Positions 1 to 11,828 of a DNA stretch of 64,000 bases are shown here, piece by piece. The notes beneath the pieces were generated by a model, which had not been told where the DNA came from, did not search any database, and saw nothing but the letters and a program-made list of their open reading frames with translations. The number at the start of each line of letters is the position of its first letter. Within the stretch, counting starts at the first letter, position 1. The position numbers were made by a program, and so were the translations under genes. Origin of the DNA: Strongyloides papillosus (taxonomy: Eukaryota; Nematoda; Chromadorea; Rhabditida; Strongyloididae); contig SRSI01000007.1 in assembly GCA_005656395.1 (NCBI GenBank), forward strand, positions 62,001 to 126,000, read 5' to 3'.

Positions 1-332
1 CCGTTTGAATTGAATTTGTTTAATATGATTATTATTACAAGAAACCATTTATATTATAATCAAAAATCGTAAATGTAGCCTTTTGATCTTTAGTAAGATG
101 TAAAAAAGATATTAATTCCTTTTTATCAATATGATAGATGAAGTTTAAAATTTAAACAAACATTATAGACAAGGAATTTTATAAATGTAAATTTGCAGTT
201 AAAATTTAAAAAGATGCACTTTTATTATAAAAATAAAGTAAGTCAGTGTAAGCTATATAATAATATAGCTTTTATTGAGAAATTATATGAAACTACGACA
301 ATTTTAATTGAACCCCAGGATTTTAGAGTTAT
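1..332. other. A+T-rich sequence without recognisable gene
   Basis: No open frame, repeat or homology that I can support. It is the left flank of the Mutator-like element. Confidence 0.5.
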
Positions 333-343
333 CTACATCAAAT

Positions 344-1165
344 ATGCTACATCTTAGTAAAATTTGCTACATCTTATGACATTTTGCGCCATCTTTGTCA
401 TTTTTGCTACATCTTTTTGACCTATTTGCGACATCTTTGTACAATTTGCGCTATCTTTTTTACCAATTTGCGACATCTTTGTACAATTTGCACTATCTTT
501 TTTACCAATTTGCGCCATCTTTGTCACTTTTGCTACATCTTTTTTACCAATTTGCGCCATCTTTGTCATTTTTGCTACATCTTTTGACCAATTTGCGCCA
601 TCTTTGTCACTTTTGCTACATCTTTTTTACCAATTTGCGCCATCTTTGTCATTTTTGCTACATCTTTTGACCAATTTGCGCTATCTTTTTTATCAATTTG
701 CGCCATCTTTGTCATTTTTGCTACATCTTTTGACCAATTTGCGCTATCTTTGTCACTTTTGCTACATCTTTTTTACCAATTTGCGCTATCTTTGTCATTT
801 TTGCTACATCTTTTGACCAATTTGCGCTATCTTTGTCATTTTTGCGCTATCTTTTTTATCAATTTGCGCCATCTTTGTCATTTTTGCTACATCTTTTGAC
901 CAATTTGCGCTATCTTTGTCATTTTTGCGCTATCTTTTTTATCAATTTGCGCCATCTTTGTCATTTTTGCTACATCTTTTGACCAATTTGCACTATCTTT
1001 GTCATTTTTGCGACATCTTTTTTACCAATTTGCGCTATCTTTGTCATTTTTGCTACATCTTTTTTACTAATTTGCGCTATCTTTGTCATTTTTGCTACAT
1101 CTTTTTTACCAATTTGCGCCATCTTTGTACATTTTGCGACATCTTTTTTTCCAATTTGCACCATG
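344..1165. repeat. Minisatellite array forming the left inverted arm of the MULE
   Basis: About 20 copies of a ~42 bp compound unit built from two related ~21 bp halves, one around TTTGCGCCATCTTTGTCATT and one around TTTGCTACATCTTTTTTACC. Copies differ by single bases (GCGCC/GCGCT, GACCAA/TACCAA) and by short length changes. Open frames that cross it are repeat artefacts. Confidence 0.9.
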
Positions 1166-1363
1166 TAATTCCATTATTTAATAATTTGTATTGTAATTTT
1201 TATTATTATTCATTTAATTGGAATTAATAATTTATAAACTCTAAAAAATCGTCCAATATAAAATGATATGTATAAAAAACAAAATACAATAAGGTAGATA
1301 AAAGCTTTTATTATATAGATATACATTATTAAGTCATGTGACAAAAAACTTAATGCAACATTC

Positions 1364-4096
1364 TTAGTGATCACACCATCCTTTGTTATTACGTTTACGT
1401 GATTTTTTTTGTGATGGATTGACAGGAATAATTAAGTTATTATAATTACTTTTTTCGTTTTCACTCACAAAAAATGAATGTGAACAATATTTATGATTTC
1501 TATATATTGAACAGTCACAATATTGTATGTGATTTTTTGTCTTATCAATGCGTTCAATAGTTAACATTGTTGAAATATTAACAGATTTAATAAATACATC
1601 GTATTCATCTAACGTAAAAGTAGAATTAGTATTTGTATATTTACTTATATTTTCATCAATAACATTTAAATCACAGACGTTTTTAGGAAATAAATAAATA
1701 ACTTGAGATCCAAAGACTTTTTTTACGTATTGCTTTTTATAAGCATATTCTTCTGCTTTTTTTTAAAATCGGTAATTAAGCTTGTAGATCTTTGTATATC
1801 AATTATCTTTTCTGAATTAATCGATACATACCCCAATAAAGCGTATAATGAATCATTTAGAGGAAGACGTTTGTAATCACTAAAACGTTTTAGAAAACTG
1901 TTCAGACCCTCTGTACCATTATTAGTAGACATTCCGTATAAATATTTTGAATAAATTATCATATTTTCATTGTTTTTTAAAAAAAATTCTTTTAGAATGT
2001 ATGAATGGAACTCTTCTAGATGATTTTGCTCATCTTTATTAGTTACACCATTGATAAAATTTTTAAAATTCTTGATAAGCGATATAGCACAATCTCTATT
2101 AACAGCATTGCAAAAACAATTAACGAATAATTTAGCTTGCGATTGGTAAAATGGAGATAATGATTTAAATGTTTTGTGCTTAAATACGCTAGTTTTAAAG
2201 TGAAAAATACATCCACCACTCAAAAATTTATTATATCGATTGTTCGAAATATCCGTTGAACCACCACCATTGGAAAGTAAAGTATAACAGTTAGCAAAAT
2301 CGGCTACCATAATTCTTAAATTTTGGCTAACTTTATATACATTATGTAGTGCATAAAATATGTGGTCTAATGCATCAAAACTTTCATTTGTGGCAATTAT
2401 TATTCCTGCTGGAATGTAGCTATCACCATGTCGAACAACAATTTGAATAGTTTTCATATCAGTGTCACTTATTTTAAAAGTAGCATCAATAGAAAATATA
2501 GTTTTACTTTGTAAAATTTTCATAAGTGTTGGAGTTGAAAAAAAGATAGAGAAGCATGATCTTGAAACTGTTTCATGAAACATAAAAGAATAACAATATG
2601 GCTTATGATCGTTAAATTCTGATACCAAAAAGTCTTTCATTTTTTTACTATCAATCAAAATTTTACTTGATTTTGAAACATTTCCACTTTCCAACATATC
2701 ACATCTCTCATTTTCAATTTCGATAAAATCATCATACCTATTAATAATATTTTCATAATTATTTTGGGTAGAGCAATCGTAAATATAGGCTGGATTAATT
2801 TCATTAGGATTTGTTTCTTCACCCACAGGAATAAAATTTATGCCGTCTTTGTTACATTTTTTTTCATTAATTTCATTGATAAGATGAAATGGGATAAATT
2901 TTTTACAAAAAATCATCAGATCACAAAAAGTAAGAAGACTACATGAAGGATCATTAACTTCTTGTTTATGCTTAACATATTTAATTTTATTTCTTATTTG
3001 TCTTACACTGTAATTTTTTGGCAATTGAACATCTTCATTTTCTCTTCCCAACTTTACAATTTTACTTAATGGTAAATTAGTTTCTTTTCTTAAACTAGTA
3101 ACAAAATTTAATTGGGTTGAGCTTAAGCAACATTTCTTCGCTTTATGAAAATACGTGTCTTCAGAAATACCATCATGTAAATGTGGCTCAATGTCTGATA
3201 CAAACTCACAATATACCTCCTTTATATTTGAAATAGTCGAAAATTGTAGATCAGTACTTTGATTTTCTGCCAAAGAAACATGTTTTTTTAAAAGAATTTT
3301 ATATTTACAGTCAGAACTTTTTCGACAGATTAAAATAGCACTAATAACATTTCCATCTTTATCTTTTGTTACTTTGTTAATTCTCATGTTTTGATTATCA
3401 TAATTTTCTAAAAATTCCTCATATGATTCATAGCTTCTGCAATTACTCATCAAAAGGTATTTCGTTTCATTTTTCTATACTGATAAGTTGAAATAATTCT
3501 TGGGGGACTACTACATATTGAAGAAGAACCATTACTTGAAGTACGATCAGAAGAGTTTAAGCTATTTTCTTTATTACTACGATTATCAGTACTATTTTTA
3601 GGATTCAAGAAACGATCTATAATATTTTTATAAAATGGTGAATTTTCATTATTTCCATTTGATATATTGTTTAATGACTCATTTAAATTTGCTAAAATAT
3701 GGTAAAATCCATTTAACACAAAATTATAATTATGCTTACATTGTAAAGTATTACTAGGATTTTCTGTTATATCATAACCCCTAAAAATGCTATCTTTTTG
3801 GACTTGAACTTGATCTATCTTTTGAACAGATGGTACCAAAGCTCTTTCTAAAAAACTAAATAGTAATATAAATTTAAATTACTATAATTACCGTTTTCAT
3901 CATTTGAAATTTCATTAGATCGTATAGAAGAGCAATTATGACTTAAGAGATCACCACAGCTAGTTGATTTTTTTTAAATAGGTTTCTTACAAATAGTTTT
4001 TCCTATAATTTTATTTTTAATACCTTTTGGTCTTCCTCGCTTGTTTTTAACAACATTTTGACTATTTTTAATAGTATCAGTAGATTTAGGAAGCAT
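1364..4096 (-). pseudogene. MULE-type transposase, interrupted
   Basis: Reads right to left. An exon from ATG 4096 encodes an AT-hook-like KRGRPKG and meets an in-frame TAA at 3974-3976. A 44-bp intron (3848-3891, GTAATT...AG, phase 1) is plausible. A Ser/Asn-rich stretch then ends at TGA 3450-3452, which overlaps the next ATG at 3450 (TGATG). The 575-residue frame 3450-1723 carries the core: FSIDATFKIS (first D, ~residue 321), VADFANCY (second D, ~384), GCIFHFK, and NNGTEGLNSF (E, ~515). Shifting one base in the A8 run complementary to 1757-1764 continues the frame into the 1364-1567 segment, which has a SWIM-type zinc finger (CDC...CSH). Known of the family: MULE transposases combine a DDE core with a C-terminal SWIM finger. 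Inference: a once-complete transposase with one stop and one or two frame breaks. The order of domains is secure; the exon model is less so. Confidence 0.7.
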
Positions 4097-4635
4097 TTTA
4101 TAACAAGCAAAAATAAAAATATAATAATAATAGCAAAAATTTTTTAAAGAAATATATTAATTTCATCAAAATCAAGTAATACACTTTGTGACAAAAAAGC
4201 GATGAAATAGTTATTCTTTATACCATTACAATAACAGTATAATGCTATAGCCTTTAACTGTCATTTAGAAAAAACATCAAGAAGAGTCGTTAATATCAAG
4301 AATCATTTTTATTTTATAATTGACTAACAATAATTATAAGAAAAAGTTATAAAACTATGATTACAAATAACGTTATATTTTAAATATGAAATGCATTATA
4401 TTTTATTTAAAAAGAAGAAATGTAATGTGTTTTTTACTAAGCAAAATTAAAGTATTTATATTACATTAATTATGTAAAAAGATAAAAAAATTTAAAGTTA
4501 TTAAAATTAAACATATGTTTTTATTGTGTGATTAACAAAAAAAAAAATAGAAAAGTTCCATTTTATTTTTATAATATTTTTTTACTGTTTAACATATCTA
4601 AATTATGTTGAAGAATAATTATTTAATATGAAAGA
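4097..4635. other. Non-coding 5' part of the MULE
   Basis: A+T-rich DNA between the transposase start and the right inverted arm. It presumably holds the element's promoter, but I see no distinct motif. Confidence 0.4.
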
Positions 4636-4783
4636 TATATGTCGCAAAAATATATTAAAGATAGCGCAAATTGGTCAAAAGATGTAGCAAAAATGACAAA
4701 GATGGCGCAAATTGGTAAAAAAGATAGCGCAAAATGTCATAAGATGTAGCAAATTTTACAAAGATGTAGCATATTTGATGTAG
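4636..4783. repeat. Short right inverted arm of the MULE
   Basis: Same minisatellite units as 344-1165 in reverse orientation, only about 3-4 units. The outermost ~50 bp mirror 333-385 with few changes. Confidence 0.85.
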
Positions 4784-5910
4784 TTGACTGTCAAATTCCA
4801 TTTTCCATTTTAATTTCATCAATAATAGCAATTGACTGATATTAAAGAATAAAGAAAAACAAACACATATCATTAAAATTTTTTTAATATATACAATAAA
4901 TATTGCGCAAAATAGTCATTATTAAAAACCTTGTTAGATTTAGATAGAGTTACCAAGAGTAAGGTAATTTGATAATGTTTTTTAATATTGATTCTTGTTT
5001 TTATAGTTTTTTAAATTACTAATAAATTTCCTTAACCATTAACAGTTAGTATGAATTTAAACAGAAATGATAAAAAATGGGTAAATCGATTAGTTGAATA
5101 TAATTGATAAAAATATAAAAAAAATATAGTTAAAAACCAAGAAATGTTGTTGGTGTGACGGTGAAGATGAAAGATAGGTGGAATAAGACGAGCTTTAGTA
5201 AACTTTTATTTAAACAAATACAAAAAGAAACAAACATAATCAGGTGTAAGCCTACCTAGAAAAATATCAGATAAAATACAAAACAAGAAAACTCGTACAA
5301 CTAAAACACAATAAAATAATTGTTAAAATTAGTTTTAACTACAACCATAAAATTAATTAATAATTAAATTTAAAAATTAAAATATACATCGCTATTCCAA
5401 CCCATACATTCCAATTTTCGCCGAATATCAATAATATCCTTAATTATGCAAATCCTAAAGTCTGGATTGAAGAGAGATCTACAATCAAAATCTACATATA
5501 TTTATCCATATGTACAAGTATTTAAATTATTTTAGAAGTATAAAAACTAGACAATCTAACACAAATTACATTACAGTGAATAAAAACTAAATAACTTAAT
5601 ATAATATAGCAACACCATTTTCAAATTTAATGAATGCTAAAAAAAAGTTCTGTCGTAAAATTAGATCATTATCGATAATTACTGGTTTATTCATATAAAT
5701 CTGAAGGTATTTATTTATTATATGCAAAATATTTAATAAATATATAGTATCAATATAAAATAATTAAAGAGAAGTAAATTAGAGTTACATTTTTAATGCA
5801 TTTAATAAAAAATGATTTTTGAGATTTTTAAACTAAAATACTCAACAATATAAAAACATAGAAATATATTTAAACTATACATATTGCTTTTTGATTCTTT
5901 TTACAAAGAA
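4784..5910. other. Intergenic region upstream of the TTL array
   Basis: No gene recognised. The part from about 5640 (AAAATTAGATCATT...) recurs upstream of the next TTL gene at about 7577, so it belongs to the tandemly duplicated TTL unit. Confidence 0.5.
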
Positions 5911-5925
5911 GTTTAAATATTTATT
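5911..5925 (+). promoter_or_regulatory. Conserved GTTTAAATATTTATT box of TTL genes
   Basis: This box lies 90 bp before the ATG at 6001. The same 15 bases recur at 7835 (92 bp before its ATG) and 10609 (91 bp before), with a variant at 13496 (82 bp before). It also survives in front of decayed copies (about 9968 and 12607). A core promoter role is inferred from position and conservation only; duplication history could also explain the similarity. Confidence 0.45.
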
Positions 5926-6000
5926 TTCTAATATTTTACATGATAATTTTCAATATATAAGTGAATTTTATTTCAAAAATATTAAATGGTACTATTCTAA

Positions 6001-6524
6001 ATGGTAATTTTTGGAACACTAGTGGCATTTGTAATTATTTTTATCTCTAAAAATGTTGAAACTCGTTTACCGTATTATTCTATATATGAAATTGGAGTTA
6101 AAGGGACTTTTAAATGTGAGAATCAAAGAGTAGGTTTCGCAACCGTTCTAGTAAGCGAAAGAGCAGTTGATGCAAGAATAGATAGGCCTATTACTGGTAC
6201 AGTGGGAAAGTACATGAAGCCATTTTATCTTATTGGAAGTGTTAAGAGCTTTAGCACACCTGGTAAGTGAATAAATATTAAAAAAAATTATAATTTTATT
6301 TAAAAGTACTTTATGCCACTGTTCTTCATAATTGTTTAAGTATTAATCCACAATGTACGAGATTGCTAGTTACAAAAATTCCTCAAAAATATATCATTCG
6401 GACTGGACAACGTTTAAACTTATTTGATCTTGGAATCGTTAATTTAGGTCTTCAAGCATCAAACAGAACAAATTGTAGTAGGAGAAGAAATAGTGCACTT
6501 CCATTATTTCCTGTCCTAACATAA
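6001..6524 (+). CDS. Transthyretin-like (TTL) family secreted protein, copy 1
   Basis: Two exons: 6001-6262, then 6307-6524, joined through a 44-bp GTAAGT...AAAG intron in phase 1, giving 159 residues. The hydrophobic N-terminus (MVIFGTLVAFVIIF) looks like a signal peptide. The pattern GVKGTFKC resembles the TTL start VxGxLxC. Residues across the splice (TPVLYATVLHNC) match the family's P-Y-L-K-I-x-H-x-C element in a degenerate form, followed by KIPQKYI and LFDLGIVNL, which match its C-terminal strand motifs. Nematode TTL proteins (Pfam PF01060) are secreted and of mostly unknown function. The hallmark Lys-Ile pair is replaced (YATV) in this copy, so it is the most divergent of the four. The tail is Arg/Asn-rich. 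Confidence 0.8.
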
Positions 6525-7834
6525 GACATTTTGTAACGATGGTTGATATTCATAAATTATTATGAGTATTTGAAAATGAATTTCTAAAAAAAATTTTAAA
6601 TAAATAAATAAAGAATTAATGTTTTAAAAATAGCAATAATTTCTTATAAAATAATTTACTAGTAGTGAAATATATTTACTTTATCCATTTTTCATAGAGT
6701 AACGATTCATTAAATGTTTGTTAACGCTCATAGAAGGCATTGACTCCGAGAATACATAAATACAATGAATTTTAAATTATTTATGTCATATTATCAAATA
6801 CCATTTTTATTTGTTAAAGTTATATTGAAATAAAGTTTATTTATAAAAATTGCTATTGTTTGCTATAGAAGATAACAACTTCTTAAAAAAGCTGATATGT
6901 TTATTTACACAACTTTTTCTAGAGCTTTATAAGTTATTATCTCGTAGGAAACTAATACAATGTTTTTATTGTAACTCTAAGAAAAATCTCTGAAAACATT
7001 ATAGTTATCTAAGGGAATGTTATTTACGCTAAGAAAAGCATATCTATTAATAATAGCATAGATTACATATGAATACTAAAAACTAATAAAATGACTATTA
7101 CAATAAAGTGTAGGGATTTTACACCAACTAAATTAAACTGTTTTAACTTTTATTGAAGCAAAAAATTTGTTTAATAAAATGTTAACTATTCTAAATAATT
7201 CTATTTAGTAATAAGTACTTAATAGCTACAAAATTATAATGTTTATAATGAAATTATACTTAGGAATGAAAAATTTATAGACAAAAGATGCACACAAAAA
7301 TATTAGTAAAATGTCTAAGCAGCAAGCATGAATTTCATTCTTAATTCAACATCTATATAACTATTAATTTGTGCCTGACATCCAAAATTCATATCAAACC
7401 ACTATCTTTTTTTTAACTGTTATGATATTAATTATCTGTTTTTCACAAAGTACAACTAGCATGAAATTTAAAAATATAGATATAAAAAGAATAAATTTAT
7501 GTAAAAACAAAGTATTTTAGCGCAATCTGATAACAACTCTCTGAAACAAAATTCATTGTAAAATAATTTATTGCAAAATTAGATCATTGAAAATAGTTTC
7601 TGATTTATTGTTATATATTAAAAACTATTTATTAATGATATGTTAAATTGTTTAGTAAGTACTATGTTGTTTTTAAAAAAGTTCATTAAATTAAAATAAA
7701 TTAAACCTGCTTTTTAATGCATTTAATAAAAAAATAATTTCTGCAGTTTTGAAATTTATATATTCATCAACAAAAAAGATATCGAAATATATTTAAAATG
7801 TTATTTGTTGTTCTTTGATTATTTTTACAGAAGA
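6525..7834. other. Spacer between TTL copies 1 and 2
   Basis: No gene recognised. The last ~350 bp resemble the upstream region of copy 1 and mark the tandem duplication unit of about 1.9 kb. Confidence 0.5.
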
Positions 7835-7926
7835 GTTTAAATATTTATTCTCTAACACTTTATATGATAATTTTTCAATATTTAAGTGAAATTCTTTACC
7901 AAAATATTAAAATGAAACACTTCTAA

Positions 7927-8465
7927 ATGATAGTTTTTGGAGCATTAATAACATTTATAATTATTTTTATCTCTGAAATTGTTGAAACTCAGTATTTATA
8001 TAAAATATATAACAAGTATGAAGCTGTAGTTATGGGGATTCCTGTATGTAGGTATCGTACAAAAGGTTTTCTGATCGTTTCTATAACCGAAAAATCATAT
8101 GACCGTAAAAGAAAGATACCCGTCGCTGGTACTGTTGGATATTATAATGAAGCATTTTATCTTATTGGAAGTATTAAAAAAAAGAAAAAGCCACGTAAGT
8201 GAATTAATAAAAAAATTATATATTGTATTTAAAAGATCTTTATCTTAAAATTACACACCAATGTTCAAGAACTAGAATGACCTGTACGACATTATTTATT
8301 AGAGAAATTCCTGAAAAAAAAATTACTGGACCCAGAGAAGATATAAAAATATATAATCTTGGAATGTTTGATTTGTCTAAACAACCATTACGTGATTCTA
8401 TTTGTCGTAGAAGAGGAAGAAATATTGCTCCTTTAGATATCACTGAAAAAGAAAATGACTTATAA
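7927..8465 (+). CDS. Transthyretin-like (TTL) family secreted protein, copy 2
   Basis: Exon 1 is 7927-8194 and exon 2 is 8236-8465, with a 41-bp GTAAGT...AAAG intron in phase 1 and 165 residues. After a signal-like hydrophobic start, VVMGIPVC corresponds to the first TTL strand. The splice joins into PHLYLKITHQC, an almost textbook TTL signature, followed by EIPEKKI and YNLGMFDLSKQP. This copy gives the strongest family call in the array. It has a longer charged tail than the others, ending in KENDL. It lies 1926 bp after copy 1 on the same strand and has the same box 92 bp before its ATG. Confidence 0.87.
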
Positions 8466-9406
8466 CGATTATTAACATTCTTACATTATTATCGATGTAC
8501 GAAATACATTTTATAAAAATATTTTAAAATAATTAAAAATAAAAATTGATTGTCATTAACAGAGTCTTTAGTGATTAAAATTGACTAACTATTTATATCT
8601 CGCATTTAGTGAAAATTCATTCAATATTCATCTATACTAAGTTTTAGGGAGTCTTAAATGTTAATAAACTGAGAAACCTATTACATCTTTTTATTCTGAA
8701 TTACTAAAGTTTTAAGAAATTAAAGTACTGTTGAAATTTACTTTCTTAAATATGATTTTAACTACCGTAATATCCTTTCATATTGAAATTATTAATTCTG
8801 GTAAAACAGTGAAATATTTAAGCAGTGTAGATAGATAATAATACTGGAGGTAGAAAATTTTATTTAAAATAAATAAGAGATACAAAGATAGAAACGGAGC
8901 CTGAAAAACATATTAATTATAATAAATTATTTAACTTATAGATAATCAAATTGAATTATTTTAAAATGACCATTAGTCATTTATATATTCACATTTGTCA
9001 TCGTTTTTGTATTTCATCTTTATATTTTACTAAAGTTTTATAAGTGACAAGTTATAAGTCTTTCTTATTTATTGTTGGTATAACAAAGAAATAAAATTTA
9101 TTTAATAATGCTAAAAATAAAACGATGTTGGAAGATTTTTTAATAGTGAAAAGATAAAACTATAAAATAAATACATGGAAACTATATAATTACAGTTTTA
9201 TTTAAAATTAGTATATTTAAGCTAAGATAAAAATTTTTTACTAATTATAATAGAGATTGTAGATAAACAATAAACTTAATAAAGTGATTAAAAGGATAAA
9301 ATCGATAAGATAAAAAGATGCATATTTCGATTGTTGATCATTTTTAGAATTTCAAAATGTATAGCCTAATTTTATCTACTTAAAAAAATTTATTAACTTT
9401 AACGCT
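8466..9406. other. Spacer after TTL copy 2
   Basis: A+T-rich, with no gene or clear repeat seen. Confidence 0.4.
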
Positions 9407-9593
9407 GTTGTAAATGTGATTGATCCTTATCAATCATATTACAGACATAAATGCACATAGAAAATCATTACTTACCATAAGGCTTGTATCCGGATAAAGG
9501 TAAGTAATAATTTTCTGTGTAATCAAATATAGTGTCTCTAATTTTAGCTTTTTTTCTGTCAAAAAATATATAATATAAAAGATTATGTACTAC
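9407..9593 (+). repeat. 187-bp hairpin element, copy A
   Basis: Same sequence and length as 27493-27679, but more diverged. A long stem (AAAATCATTACTTACC ... GGTAAGTAATAATTTT) surrounds a loop containing CTTGTATCCGGAT. No convincing target duplication remains, so this is probably an old copy. Confidence 0.8.
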
Positions 9594-9959
9594 AAACACA
9601 AAACATAAAAGTAAAAAAAATAAATAAGATAATTGAATGTTAAATAAATTATCTTCACAGAATAAGGAAATAGTTCCCTGGTTTAAATATAAATTAAAAA
9701 AAATCTATTGTAAAATTATGAAATTACCAATAGTTTCGGTTATATTATTGTCTATATAAGACTATTTACTAAAAAAATGTTAATTCTTTTTTGATCAAAA
9801 ACTTTATAGCGCCTAAAAAATTCACTAAATAACAATAAATTAAATCTGTTTTTTATAATGTAATTAAAAAAAAATGATTTCTACAATTTATATATTCAGT
9901 AGTAAAAAGGATAGTAAAATATATTTAAAATTATATTTATTGCTCTTTTATTTTTTTAC

Positions 9960-10212
9960 AATAAAGTTCAAATATTTATTTATATTTTACATGATAGTTT
10001 TCAATTATTAAGAGAAAGTTATTCAAAGATATCAAAATAGAACATTTTCAATCAATACATTTCGAAACATTAATAATAATTTTTATCTTTAGAAGTATTG
10101 AAACCCCCATTTTTGTATCCTAAATATGAAATTAGCGATCAGGTTATTCTTACCGTTTTATATCCAAAAAGTTACATAGTTAAAAGAAAAAAAATCCTTG
10201 CTAAAGTGTGTG
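9960..10212 (+). pseudogene. Decayed TTL first exon
   Basis: A GTTCAAATATTTATT box and the following ~90 bp match the leader of the intact TTL genes. At about 10070-10205 fragments of exon 1 can still be recognised (ATTATTTTTATCTTTAG, TTGAAACCC, YEIS..VILTVLYPKSY), but the start codon is lost and frames are broken. No second exon is evident. Confidence 0.5.
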
Positions 10213-10699
10213 AAAAATAAAATTAATAATTTTTTTCCTTAAATTGCTAGAAATTTAAGAAACTCGAGTAGGTAAATATATTGCACAAACCATAATTTTA
10301 TTTTTAAAATCTTTTTGTAAAAAATTTTCATAAGTATTTATAGACTAAATCACTTTGTTAAAAAATTTTTTTAAACAATTCCTTGGCAATTTATCCTCTA
10401 AAAAAAAGTCTAGTAAAATTCTGTAATCTTCGAACCTCCACATTATCTATCTAAATTTCAGAACAAACAATTTTTAAAGAAAAAAATTAATAAAAATATA
10501 ATACATAAAAGAATAGCTTTCAAAAATGAAAAACCATCATTTTTAAATAGAAAGATTTAAATATGTATTTAAAACCATATTTTGTGTTTATATATTTTCT
10601 TAAAAAAAGTTTAAATATTTATTTATTGATATTAAACATGATATTCTTCTATATTTAAAGAAACATTTTTTTATAATTAGTGAAATATACCATTCCTAA

Positions 10700-11199
10700 A
10701 TGTTAGTTTTTAAAACAATAATATTAGTCATAGTTATTTTTACCCCTAAGATTATTGAAACAAATATTTTATATAAAACATATGAAGTTGGAATTTTAGG
10801 AATTCCTTTGTGTAAAAAAGTTGCTACAGGTTTTGTTGTTGTTTATTTATCCGAAAAGCCGCATATTCAGAAGGAATGGAAACCTATTGCTCGAACAGTT
10901 ATTGAATATGGACGTCAATTTGTTCTTATTAGAAAGGTTAAAAGTTTGAAAAAGCGGCCTAGTAAGTAGATATAATTAAAAAATTCTAAATTTATTTTGA
11001 AGAACTTTATGTGAAAATTTTTTTTAGTTGTACGAAAAAAAAGTATGTCCGAGAGAAAATGTACATGCAACAAATTCCTTCAAAGTATATTCGTCCGTAT
11101 AGAAAATATAACTATTATTTTAATCTTGGATATATTGACATGTCTAGTCAACCATCAGTAAGTGTAAGCCACAGTAGAAGAGAAAGTTTTTGGTTATAA
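10700..11199 (+). CDS. Transthyretin-like (TTL) family secreted protein, copy 3
   Basis: Exons 10700-10961 and 11003-11199, with a 41-bp phase-1 intron and 152 residues. The signal-like start (MLVFKTIILVIVIF) is followed by VGILGIPLC. The splice gives PKLYVKIFFSC, the TTL P-x-L-x-V-K-I-x-x-x-C element with the His replaced by Phe. It is followed by QIPSKYI and YFNLGYIDMSSQP. The tail is Ser/Arg-rich (SVSVSHSRRES). The conserved box is at 10609. Its upstream neighbour at 9960 is a dead copy, so this gene sits only ~0.6 kb after that relic. Confidence 0.85.
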
Positions 11200-11437
11200 A
11201 TTTATTTACAAAAAAATAAAATATGAAAAATAAAATGTTTATTTTCTAATTTTTTAGTTCTGTATCTTTGATTTAAAAGCATCATACTAAATAAAAATTT
11301 CATTTCTTTTGTAATTTTGAATAATTACTATTTATTTAAAAGTTTATTATGATGATATACAAAAAAATTAGTTCACATGATATCCTTCAGTGATTAAGCA
11401 TTTTTATTTTCTATAAAATAAAATGAAACATTTCTAA

Positions 11438-11828
11438 ATGGTATTTTTAAAAACAACAGTAACATTTATAATTATTTTTATCTCTAAAATTATTGAAATT
11501 CTATTCTATGAATTTTTTTCAAATGTAGTTTTAAGAACATTTGTATGTAAACATTTTTAAATAGCTTTTGTTACTGTTTTCATAACAACAAAGCATACAT
11601 TTAGAAGAAAAAGCTATAAGATAAATGTTATAGAACATTGATGGAAATATATATTCGTTTTGAAGTTTTAGGTATTTGAAAAAAGACTTGTAGCTAAATT
11701 ATATTAAAAAATTATCATAATAAAAAATTTTCATAAAGCATACTTCTTAAAAATTGACTTTTCAACTTTTAAGATGTATAAAATATTTTGGAGTTGGAAT
11801 TATTGAGATGTCTGCACAGCCATTATAA
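11438..11828 (+). pseudogene. TTL pseudogene
   Basis: An ATG at 11438 follows the familiar TTCTAA leader and begins MVFLKTTVTFIIIFISK, like copies 1 and 2, but stops after about 40 codons. Near 11786-11828 the frame FGVGIIEMSAQPL matches the C-terminal strand of intact copies (for example NLGYIDMSSQP). The centre, including the Cys and the splice donor, is gone. Confidence 0.65.

Larger units (their letters stand above)
333..4783 (-). mobile_element. Mutator-like (MULE) DNA transposon with minisatellite inverted ends
   Basis: The left end (from CTACATCAAATATGC at 333) and the right end, read on the other strand from 4783, start with the same ~50 bp and then continue as the same minisatellite in opposite orientation. 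Between them, on the minus strand, lies a transposase-like gene with MULE-type DDE motifs and a SWIM zinc finger. The arms are very unequal (about 830 bp left, 150 bp right). I could not find a clear 8-10 bp target duplication. The element is probably dead, because its gene is broken in several places. Confidence 0.65.

Noticed and set aside
344..1165. CRISPR-like array or repetitive protein genes
   Set aside because: The units are contiguous with no unique spacers, and the genome is eukaryotic. All open frames in the array, on both strands, are direct translations of the tandem unit.
5140..5230. Possible LTR fragment (GTTGTTGGTGTGACGGTG...)
   Set aside because: Composition is unlike the surroundings, but there is no partner, end motif or coding relic to support it.
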